Assembly: GCA_016931015.1 (NCBI GenBank)
Contig: JAFGFP010000062.1
Location: forward strand, 1-9,504
Direction: 5' to 3'
Source: Dehalococcoidales bacterium
GTDB lineage: Bacteria > Chloroflexota > Dehalococcoidia > Dehalococcoidales > UBA5760
Length of the DNA: 9,504 nt
A program made the position numbers and the translations under genes. The notes under the pieces are model-generated. The model was not told the origin of the DNA. It did no database searches and was given only the letters and a program-made list of their open reading frames with translations. Positions 1 through 5,450 of this stretch are shown here, in pieces. How positions within the stretch are numbered: the stretch's first letter is position 1; every line of letters begins with the position of its first letter.

Positions 1-257
1 CGCCGCACCAGATACGGCAGCTCCTCAACGAGCTCCACCCCACCACCGACAGCCCCCCCAAAGCACACTCCATCAAGGCGGCCCTCAACGAGGCCGAAGA
101 AGCCGTGGCCCAGGTTAAGGACGGAGGGGAATCGGTGGAGCTCAGCCCGCAGAGCGCCTACATCCGGCGGCTGCAGCACCTCATCGCCGAGCGAAACGCC
201 CTGCTCTCCCAAAGCACCGGCAAAGACCCGAATAGACGGGTGAGGATTTTCAGATAG
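1..257 (+). CDS. R3H-domain SpoIIIAA-like ATPase, C-terminal end only (5' partial)
   Basis: This is the 3' end of a gene that begins before the window. The first complete codon is at base 3, and 84 residues are visible before a TAG stop. The visible part ends in an R3H nucleic-acid-binding domain: the RxxxH signature is seen as RRLQH (visible residues 55-59), within ELSPQSAYIRRLQH, and the protein closes with PNRRVRIFR. That combination is typical of bacterial proteins that join a SpoIIIAA/Ycf45-like AAA ATPase to a C-terminal R3H domain, thought to bind single-stranded nucleic acid. The ATPase part lies outside the window and is inferred from family architecture alone. The gene reads in the same direction as tmk, which it normally could precede directly; here an AT-rich ORF sits between them. 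Confidence 0.8.
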   Translation, partial: PHQIRQLLNELHPTTDSPPKAHSIKAALNEAEEAVAQVKDGGESVELSPQSAYIRRLQHLIAERNALLSQSTGKDPNRRVRIFR

Positions 258-290
258 AGAGAAACCAGAGAACAAAGGGAATAAGCTGAA

Positions 291-824
291 ATGTGCTGCT
301 CCCAGATTATATTATATAATTTTGACGTGATTTACGGTGTCCTGGGTACGATTGAGGTGCTTTTTCTTGCCACCTTTATTACCCTGCGCTCCAACTTCAA
401 AAACCAGGCCACTATTGCAGACGCAACTGCCATTTCATTCCCTAGAAATACCAAAGTCCATAGGAGATGGCGTGATATTGTTAAAAAACTAAGAGAAGCC
501 GCAAAATCTAGAACATATTCCCTCAACCTTAGCATGTGGGGCTTCGGCTTCTTCTTAGGCAGCTTGGCATGTGCGACATCCCTAAGAACATCTTGCTGGC
601 CTGCCCTGTTTTTTATATCAATTGGCTTTTTAATCGCAGCTATAGTAAATTTCATCCATAACCCGTGGGCTAGAAAACAACCGTATAGTAAGCGTTTAGC
701 AATGCTACCCGGTTTCGAATCAAAACCTCGTAGGCGCTTAAGACACCCTGGGAAATTAGGGGAAAGAATCAGACATGGTTCTAATACCAAGAAAGAGGAG
801 TTTAGCCCCTCTCTACTAAAATAA
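291..824 (+). CDS. Hypothetical basic membrane protein, three predicted membrane segments, AT-rich
   Basis: I do not recognise this 177-residue protein. Three hydrophobic segments are visible, at about residues 12-32, 80-98 and 103-122. A Lys/Arg-rich loop (about 33-78) and a strongly basic C-terminal tail (about 124-177, with a PRRRLRH stretch) flank them. The positive-inside rule would put loop and tail in the cytoplasm and the segment 2-3 turn outside. ATG 291 has a modest AAAGGGA ribosome site at 274-280. A GTG at 327 is an alternative start, and a perfect TATAAT at 315-320 lies just before it but lacks a good -35. By hand count, 301-780 is about 43% GC, against 67-78% for sample lines in tmk and rnhB, and AAA, AGA and TTA codons are commoner than in neighbours. 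This suggests recent acquisition or relaxed constraint. A 152-codon reverse-strand ORF overlaps it but has no recognisable features. The reality of the gene is likely, its function unknown. Confidence 0.6.
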   Translation: MCCSQIILYNFDVIYGVLGTIEVLFLATFITLRSNFKNQATIADATAISFPRNTKVHRRWRDIVKKLREAAKSRTYSLNLSMWGFGFFLGSLACATSLRTSCWPALFFISIGFLIAAIVNFIHNPWARKQPYSKRLAMLPGFESKPRRRLRHPGKLGERIRHGSNTKKEEFSPSLLK

Positions 825-825
825 T

Positions 826-852
826 TCCCTTCCCTTTGCTAAAGGGAAGGGA
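826..852 (+). other. Perfect 12-bp inverted repeat (hairpin) before tmk
   Basis: Bases 826-837 (TCCCTTCCCTTT) pair perfectly with 841-852 (AAAGGGAAGGGA) around a 3-base GCT loop. The hairpin starts two bases after the stop codon of the membrane-protein ORF and ends 18 bases before the tmk ATG. No T-run follows on the plus strand, so it is not a canonical intrinsic terminator. The minus strand has only a broken T-rich stretch and no gene to end. The stem could protect an mRNA 3' end, weakly terminate, or modulate tmk translation, since the tmk ribosome site (AAGGGA, 855-860) follows at once and the 3' arm is itself Shine-Dalgarno-like. The structure is directly visible; the role is inference. 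Confidence 0.6.
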
Positions 853-870
853 CTAAGGGATAGGATTAAC

Positions 871-1497
871 ATGCCTTTATTCATTACCTTTGAGGGCGGC
901 GAGGGCAGCGGCAAGAGCACCCAGTCCAAGCTGCTGCACCAGCGGCTGGTAAAGCTGGCCATTCCGGCGGTGCTTACCTGCGAGCCCGGCGGCACGCTCT
1001 TCGGGAAGAAGCTGGGGCACTGGCTCAAGTGGGGCGACACCAGGAAGATAACGCCCATCACCGAGCTCCTCCTGTTTAACGCCGCCCGTGCCCAGTCGGT
1101 GGCCGAGATAATAATCCCCGGCCTCAAAGAGGGGAAGACCGTCATCAGTGACCGCTACGACGACTCCACCACGGTCTACCAGGGCTACGGGCGGGGGCTC
1201 GATTTAGAGATGGTCACCTGCATCAACCGGGCCGCTACTCAGGGGCTGAAGCCTGAACTCACCGTGCTCCTGGACGTGCCGGTAAGCGACGGACTCAAGC
1301 GCAAGAGGTCAGAAAAGCCCGACCGCTTCGAGCAGGAAGAGCTCGCCTTCCACCGCCGGGTGATGGAGGGCTACCTTAAGCTGGCGCAGAGCGAGCCCGA
1401 GCGCTGGCTGGTGATAGACGGCACCCAGAGCAAGGAGAAGATAGCCGAACTAATCTGGCCCAGGGTAAGCCAGCTACTCTCCAAAGGGCCGAAGTGA
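871..1497 (+). CDS. tmk: Thymidylate kinase (dTMP kinase)
   Basis: This cytoplasmic enzyme phosphorylates dTMP to dTDP with ATP, the step before dTTP for DNA synthesis. The 208 residues match the usual family length. Visible motifs are the P-loop GGEGSGKST (9-17), the EPGGT nucleotide-monophosphate motif (38-42), DRY (94-96) followed by STTVYQGYGRG (99-109), and a basic lid region with RKRSEKPDRF (144-153). The P-loop lacks the arginine of eukaryotic type I enzymes while the lid is basic, as in bacterial type II enzymes. Residue 37 is Cys where many family members have Arg (REPGGT). ATG 871 has AAGGGA at 855-860, ten bases upstream. The stop overlaps the mnmA start (GTGA), so the two are probably translated in a coupled way. 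Confidence 0.95.
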   Translation: MPLFITFEGGEGSGKSTQSKLLHQRLVKLAIPAVLTCEPGGTLFGKKLGHWLKWGDTRKITPITELLLFNAARAQSVAEIIIPGLKEGKTVISDRYDDSTTVYQGYGRGLDLEMVTCINRAATQGLKPELTVLLDVPVSDGLKRKRSEKPDRFEQEELAFHRRVMEGYLKLAQSEPERWLVIDGTQSKEKIAELIWPRVSQLLSKGPK

Positions 1498-2546
1498 GCG
1501 AAATGCCCAGGGAAAAGGTGGCCGTGGCGATGAGCGGCGGGGTGGACTCGTCGCTGGCGGCGGCGCTGCTTAGAGACGCCGGCTACGAGGTCTTCGGCAT
1601 CCACTTAAAGCTGTGGGCCGACCCCACCTACCAGGACAATCTCGCCAGGTTGGCGCAGATCTGCCGCATGCTCGATATACCCCTCCACGAACTCAACCTG
1701 GAAAGCGAGTTTCACGACCGGGTGGTGAACTACTTCTGCCGGGAATACGGACAGGGACGGACACCAAACCCGTGCCCGGTGTGCAATAAATACATCAAGT
1801 TCGGGTATCTCTTAGAGAGAGCCCGGGAAATGGGCGCCGACTACCTAGCCAGCGGGCACTACGCCCGGGTCGAAGCATCGGTAGAGGGCTGCCGCCTGCT
1901 CAAGGCCGCCGAGGCGGCCAAAGACCAGTCCTACTTCCTCTACTCCCTGGGACAGAGCGAGCTATCATCCTTACTATTCCCCTTAGGCAGTCGGAGGAAG
2001 ATAGAGGTCAGGAAGCTGGCTGAAGAAAGAGGCTTGAGCCCCGCCGGTCAGCCGGAGAGCCACGATATCTGCTTCGTCCCGGACGGTGACTACCGGACAT
2101 TTTTAGCCGATTACCTCCCGAGCGAACCGGGAGACATCACCGATACGGACGGGAAAGTCTTGGGAGAGCACCACGGTCTTATCAACTACACAGTGGGGCA
2201 GCGCCAGGGGCTGGGCTTAAGCACCGCCGGGCGCCGCTACGTGCTCCGGCTCGACACCGAGAATAACCGGCTGGTGGTCGGCAGCGAGAGCCAGCTCCTG
2301 AGCCGTCGCCTCAGCGCCGGGAAGCTGAGCTGGGTAGCGGGGAAACCACCAGTGAACCTAGCCGGGATAAGCGCCCGGATTCGCTACCGGGCGCCGGAGA
2401 CCCCGATAACGCTATCGCTTAATGGAGAGAGCGCCGAGGTCGAGTGCCATGAGCCGCAGCGGGCGGTGGCTCCGGGACAGGCCATCGTCTTCTATCAGGG
2501 CGATACCGCTCTGGGCGGGGGCATCATCGAGGAGAGTCTGGAATGA
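1494..2546 (+). CDS. mnmA: tRNA-specific 2-thiouridylase MnmA
   Basis: MnmA thiolates uridine 34 of the Lys, Glu and Gln tRNAs in an ATP-dependent reaction, giving the s2U34 wobble base; sulfur is delivered by a cysteine-desulfurase relay. The 350 residues show the PP-loop SGGVDSS (14-20), the [12 protein letters not shown] segment with the expected nucleophilic Cys97 (Cys94 is nearby), GHYAR (121-125), and the second catalytic cysteine, Cys193, in [22 protein letters not shown] marks the start of the C-terminal beta-barrel part. The domains are complete with no frameshift. The GTG start overlaps the tmk stop by four bases and has AAAGGG at 1483-1488. An ATG at 1503 is an alternative that would remove three residues. 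The 3' end overlaps rnhB as ATGA. Confidence 0.95.
   Translation: MSEMPREKVAVAMSGGVDSSLAAALLRDAGYEVFGIHLKLWADPTYQDNLARLAQICRMLDIPLHELNLESEFHDRVVNYFCREYGQGRTPNPCPVCNKYIKFGYLLERAREMGADYLASGHYARVEASVEGCRLLKAAEAAKDQSYFLYSLGQSELSSLLFPLGSRRKIEVRKLAEERGLSPAGQPESHDICFVPDGDYRTFLADYLPSEPGDITDTDGKVLGEHHGLINYTVGQRQGLGLSTAGRRYVLRLDTENNRLVVGSESQLLSRRLSAGKLSWVAGKPPVNLAGISARIRYRAPETPITLSLNGESAEVECHEPQRAVAPGQAIVFYQGDTALGGGIIEESLE
2529..2534 (+). promoter_or_regulatory. Ribosome binding site for the upstream rnhB start
   Basis: GAGGAG lies eight bases before ATG 2543, inside the end of mnmA. It supports the upstream rnhB start and coupling through the ATGA overlap. It competes with the second GAGGAG at 2588-2593, so spacing alone does not decide the start. 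Confidence 0.5.
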
Positions 2547-3190
2547 GACCATCTAAATGCCGGGGGACCGTCAGGCCGTCCCTAGCCGAGGAGAATAACC
2601 TCATGGCCCAGGGATACCGGCTGCTAGCCGGTATCGACGAAGCCGGCAGGGGTGCTCTGGCCGGCCCGGTGGTCGCCGCCGCCGTCATCATGCCCCACCC
2701 GCTAACTACCCCCTGGGCGGATGAGGTAAGGGACTCCAAGCTGCTGAGTCCGGCCCGGCGCGAGTACCTCTTCCGGCAGATAAGCGAGGTCGCCGTCTCG
2801 GTAGGCACCGCCATGATTACCGCCGAGACGATAGACTCACAGAATATCGTTAAGGCGACCCTACTTGCCATGAAGCAGGCGGTTAGCCAGCTCTTACAGC
2901 CGCCGGAGTACCTCCTTATCGACCACCTGCGCCTGCCGGATATATCGCTCCCCCAGAAAGGGATAACCAACGGCGACCGGCTGTGCTTCTCCATTGCCTG
3001 CGCCTCTATCATGGCCAAGGTAGCCCGCGACCGCTTTATGGTTAAGCTCGACCGGGTCTACCCCGGCTACGGCCTGGCGCGGCACAAGGGCTACGGCACC
3101 AGGGAGCACCTGCTCTACCTGCGCCAGCGGGGGCCGTGCCCCATCCACCGCCGTTCCTTCCGGCCGGTCAGGGAGGCCGCCGCGCTATGA
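2543..3190 (+). CDS. rnhB: Ribonuclease HII
   Basis: RNase HII cuts the RNA strand of RNA-DNA hybrids and starts removal of ribonucleotides misincorporated in DNA, using divalent metal. The 215 residues show [19 protein letters not shown] (30-48) with the catalytic pair Asp32-Glu33, DSKLLSP (64-70), Asp127 in YLLIDH, and Asp145 in NGD before [15 protein letters not shown]. The 18-residue spacing between Asp127 and Asp145 matches the D108-D126 spacing of the E. coli enzyme as recalled. The usual KGD is NGD here. From ATG 2543 there is a basic 20-residue leader before Met21. ATG 2603 would give 195 residues starting nine before GIDEAGRG, close to typical. Both starts have a GAGGAG, and I keep the one overlapping the mnmA stop. 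The gene ends in ATGA with yraN. Confidence 0.93.
   Translation: MRPSKCRGTVRPSLAEENNLMAQGYRLLAGIDEAGRGALAGPVVAAAVIMPHPLTTPWADEVRDSKLLSPARREYLFRQISEVAVSVGTAMITAETIDSQNIVKATLLAMKQAVSQLLQPPEYLLIDHLRLPDISLPQKGITNGDRLCFSIACASIMAKVARDRFMVKLDRVYPGYGLARHKGYGTREHLLYLRQRGPCPIHRRSFRPVREAAAL
2588..2593 (+). promoter_or_regulatory. Ribosome binding site for an internal rnhB start
   Basis: GAGGAG lies nine bases before ATG 2603, which would produce the shorter RNase HII (195 residues) with a more typical N-terminus. Either this is the true start, or both are used. Confidence 0.45.
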
Positions 3191-3552
3191 GACGCCGCGA
3201 GACCGGCATCCTGGGGGAGAAGCTAGCCCGCGAATTTCTTACCAATCGCGGCTACCGTATCCTGGAGACCAACTACCGCTGCCCCCACGGTGAGATTGAT
3301 ATTATCGCCCGGGACCAAGACTGCCTCGTCTTCGTTGAGGTGAGAACCAAAAGGAACCTTAACTTCGGCACCCCGGAAGAGTCCATCACCCCCGCCAAGA
3401 AGGAGCACCTGATAGCCACCGCCTGGCACTACCAGCAGACCCTCGATGCGCCGGCCCCATTGTGGCGTATCGACATCGTGGCCGTGGAGCTGGGGCGGGA
3501 GGGGAGGCCGCTACGCATCGAGCTTACGGAAAACGCGGTAAGCGGGGACTAG
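3187..3552 (+). CDS. yraN: YraN/UPF0102-family putative endonuclease
   Basis: This is a small, complete 121-residue protein of the YraN (UPF0102) family, which has a predicted PD-(D/E)xK restriction-endonuclease-like fold and no firmly established reaction. Visible signatures are [20 protein letters not shown] (6-25), GEIDIIARD (35-43) with the conserved [14 protein letters not shown] (48-57) with the likely metal-binding Glu51, and the C-terminal WRIDIVAVE (93-101). An open frame extends upstream to 3136, but ATG 3187 is preferred because it overlaps the rnhB stop by four bases (ATGA) and places the conserved domain at the N-terminus. yraN often follows rnhB in bacteria, which fits a DNA maintenance or recombination role, though that is inference. 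Confidence 0.92.
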   Translation: MRRRETGILGEKLAREFLTNRGYRILETNYRCPHGEIDIIARDQDCLVFVEVRTKRNLNFGTPEESITPAKKEHLIATAWHYQQTLDAPAPLWRIDIVAVELGREGRPLRIELTENAVSGD

Positions 3553-3578
3553 CCGGCGCCCGGAACCAAAATGCCTGT

Positions 3579-3607
3579 TTACCAGCTAACCCTGATTATG
3601 TTAGAAT
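3579..3607 (+). promoter_or_regulatory. Putative sigma70-type promoter for the thiamine gene
   Basis: A TTACCA -35-like box (3579-3584, 4 of 6 matches) and a TAGAAT -10 box (3602-3607, 5 of 6) are separated by 17 bases. A TG one base before the -10 makes it an extended -10. Transcription would begin near 3614, leaving a short leader of under 20 bases before the start at 3631. It lies in the only gap of the plus-strand run between yraN and the thiamine gene, so it probably starts a new transcript. Confidence 0.5.
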
Positions 3608-3630
3608 TAGCCCTTGGGAGCGGTTAAAAA

Positions 3631-4716
3631 ATGGCTTCACCAGAGGCAATGCCGCAGGAGATACGCCGCGTTATCGACGCTAATCTCAACCGCACGAGGG
3701 AAGGGCTCCGCGTTCTGGAAGATATCAGCCGTCTCGTGCTTAACAGCGCTATTCTCAGCCAAAAGCTAAAAACCATGCGCCACGAGCTGCTAAAGGGAGA
3801 ACCGGCCCTCGATATTAAGCTCATCAGCGCCCGGGACTCGGAGGGTGACGTCGGGGCGGAGACGGTCGTCCCGGGACAGGATAACGAAAAGGAGCTAGCG
3901 CTAGTGGTGGTGGCTAACGCCAGCCGGGTTCAGGAGTCACTGCGTACCCTGGAGGAGATGAGTAAGACCCCGGGGGCTGCCCCCCGACTCGACCCGGAGC
4001 GGTTCCAAAAGGCCCGCTTTGCGCTCTACACCATAGAGCGGGAGCTCCTCTCCAGCCTTACCCGCCGGGAAAAGACGCAGTACTTAAGCGGGCTCCACGC
4101 CATCATCGACACCCAGGCCTTAAAAGGGCGTTCTCATATAGAAGCCGCGCGCCAGGTAATCAGCGGCGGTGCGAAAACGATTCAGCTCCGGGACAAGTTC
4201 AGCAGCAAGCGGAACTTACTGAGTGTCGCCCGGCAGCTAAAAAAGCTCTGTGCCGAGCACGAGGTACTCTTTATTATCAACGACTACCTGGATTTGGCCC
4301 TGGCCGCCGACGCCGATGGCCTGCACCTGGGGCAGGAAGACCTGCCCGTTAAGCTAGCCCGCCGGCTGTTACCGATAGACAAAATCGTGGGCTGCTCGGT
4401 AACCACCGTGGCCCAGGCGACCGCCGCCGAAGCCGACGGGGCCGATTACATCGCCGTCGGCTCGATGTACCCCACCCCGTCCAAGGAAAAAGCAATCATC
4501 GTCGGCCTGGATAGGCTGCGTGAGGTCAGGCAGGTGGTAAGCCTGCCCCTGGTTGCCATCGGCGGTATCACCAGTGACAACGCCGCCGCCGTCATCGCCG
4601 CCGGCGCCGACTCGGTAGCCGTAATCGGCGCCGTCTTAAATGCCGAGTCACCCGAAGAAGCCGCCCGCCGGATAGTAAACGAAATCGAGGTAGCGCATGG
4701 AGAAACCGACCGATAA
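3631..4716 (+). CDS. thiE: Thiamine-phosphate synthase with N-terminal ThiD2-like domain
   Basis: This is a two-domain cytoplasmic enzyme of thiamine synthesis. The C-terminal ThiE domain (about 152-350) joins HMP diphosphate and thiazole phosphate to give thiamine phosphate. It shows QLRDK (185-189), NDYLDLALAADADGLHLGQ (217-235), GCSVTT (254-259), VGSMYPTPSKEKA (276-288) and VAIGGI (308-313). The N-terminal part (about 10-140) carries VIDANLNRTREGLRVLED (14-31), ARDSEGDVG (67-75) and NASRVQESLRTLEE (96-109), the hallmarks of the ThiD2 family, associated with HMP-phosphate kinase activity. The 361 residues fit the fused family; a lone ThiE is near 210. The start has GGGAG at 3616-3620. No TPP riboswitch is visible in the short leader. 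The 3' end overlaps the next gene by 20 bases. The assignment is firm for ThiE and good for the N-terminal family. Confidence 0.92.
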   Translation: MASPEAMPQEIRRVIDANLNRTREGLRVLEDISRLVLNSAILSQKLKTMRHELLKGEPALDIKLISARDSEGDVGAETVVPGQDNEKELALVVVANASRVQESLRTLEEMSKTPGAAPRLDPERFQKARFALYTIERELLSSLTRREKTQYLSGLHAIIDTQALKGRSHIEAARQVISGGAKTIQLRDKFSSKRNLLSVARQLKKLCAEHEVLFIINDYLDLALAADADGLHLGQEDLPVKLARRLLPIDKIVGCSVTTVAQATAAEADGADYIAVGSMYPTPSKEKAIIVGLDRLREVRQVVSLPLVAIGGITSDNAAAVIAAGADSVAVIGAVLNAESPEEAARRIVNEIEVAHGETDR

Positions 4717-5335
4717 TCTGGATTCGATTGCCGAGGGGATACGAGAGAGCTTCTCCGCCCTGGACGAGGCGCGGGAGAGGGTTATTCCCCTGTGCCGCGA
4801 GGTAATCCGTTACTCCTCGACCGCCATCCGGGCCCTGCACCGCCAGGAGTTCGAGGGGGCGGCCAAGCTCATTGCCTCAGCCCGAGAGCAGCTCGATGAG
4901 ACCGAGCGGGCCGCCGGCGACTGCGGCGAACTGAGACACACCGGCTTCTTCCGCGACGCCCAGAAGGAGTTTGCCGAAGCCAACATCACCCTGGCCCTGG
5001 TCACCGGCAGCATGACGCCCCGCCCGGAAGAACTCAAGGTCAGCGCCACCGCCTATTTAAACGGGCTCGGCGAAGCCGTCGGCGAGCTGAGGCGCTACCT
5101 CCTGGACAGCACCCGGCGGGGTGACCTCGAGCGACTTGAAGAGCTGCTTATGGCCATGGATGATATCTATAATATCCTGGTAACTATGGACTTCCCGGAT
5201 GCCATCACCGGCGGCTTGCGCCGCACTACCGACATGGTGCGCGGCATCCTAGAAAGGACACGCAGTGACCTGACGCTACTGATACAGCAGAATAAGCTCG
5301 AGCAGAAGTTAAGGCTCTTCGAAGACCGGCTCTAA
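4697..5335 (+). CDS. Translin/Trax-like protein (COG2178 type), putative RNA-binding nuclease
   Basis: This is a 212-residue, mostly helical, charged protein with no membrane segment. It resembles the archaeal and bacterial translin-family proteins (COG2178), sometimes misnamed haloacid dehalogenases in databases. Visible features are a helical N-terminus with CREVIRYSSTAIRALHR (33-49), QKEFAEANITLAL (89-101), YLNGLGEAVGELRRYL (120-135), and a C-terminal GGLRRTTDMVRGILERTRSDL (172-192). Compared with human Trax as recalled, Glu91 and Glu94 match its catalytic ExxE, and Glu126 falls where Trax has a catalytic Asp. An RNase role in a C3PO-like assembly is therefore possible but unproven. ATG 4697 lies inside the end of thiE, 20 bases of overlap, with GAGGT at 4687-4691. 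Cotranscription with thiE is likely; a functional link is not evident. Confidence 0.8.
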   Translation: MEKPTDNLDSIAEGIRESFSALDEARERVIPLCREVIRYSSTAIRALHRQEFEGAAKLIASAREQLDETERAAGDCGELRHTGFFRDAQKEFAEANITLALVTGSMTPRPEELKVSATAYLNGLGEAVGELRRYLLDSTRRGDLERLEELLMAMDDIYNILVTMDFPDAITGGLRRTTDMVRGILERTRSDLTLLIQQNKLEQKLRLFEDRL

Positions 5336-5343
5336 CGGTCTTT
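5321..5343 (+). terminator. Weak hairpin over the stop codon of the Trax-like gene
   Basis: AAGACCG (5322-5328) pairs with CGGTCTT (5336-5342) around a 7-base loop that contains the TAA stop; G5321-T5343 can add a wobble pair. Only three Ts end the stem, so termination would be weak. The 3' arm can instead pair with an identical AAGACCG at 5397-5403. Confidence 0.3.
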
Positions 5344-5376
5344 ACCAGGAGATTCTGCTCTGAAAAGGGGTTCAGC

Positions 5377-5409
5377 CGGTTCCAGGGTCCTTTGGCAAGA
5401 CCGGAACCG
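5377..5409 (+). other. Bulged hairpin in the hppA leader region
   Basis: CGGTTCC (5377-5383) pairs with GGAACCG (5403-5409), and GGTC (5386-5389) pairs with GACC (5399-5402). Together they make an 11-bp stem interrupted only by a 2-base AG bulge, with a 9-base loop. It is followed by GTGG and not by Ts, so it is not a standard terminator. It lies 27 bases before the hppA ribosome site and may be a leader structure. The pairing is visible; function is inference. Confidence 0.45.
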
Positions 5410-5450
5410 TGGTTACCAATCTTTCAAAACCAGAGAAAGGAGCATAGGTA

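Noticed and set aside
332..790. 152-codon reverse-strand ORF opposite the AT-rich membrane ORF
   Set aside because: No recognisable motif and no clear ribosome site; the plus-strand ORF has coherent membrane segments and a ribosome site, so this is probably a shadow.
826..852. Canonical intrinsic terminator after the AT-rich ORF
   Set aside because: The stem is strong but is followed by ACTAAGGGA-like sequence on the plus strand, with no T-run.
3136..3186. Upstream extension of the yraN frame
   Set aside because: The 17 extra residues are Pro and Gly-rich, lie inside rnhB, and the ATG at 3187 gives the standard family N-terminus with a 4-base overlap.
3553..3630. TPP riboswitch before the thiamine gene
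   Set aside because: Neither the conserved CTGAGA nor the other thi-box core is present, and the gap is too short.
5392..5420. Promoter for hppA from TTGGCA (5392-5397) and ACCAAT (5415-5420)
   Set aside because: The spacing is 17 bases, but the -10 matches only 3 of 6 positions, and the region is better explained by the hairpin.
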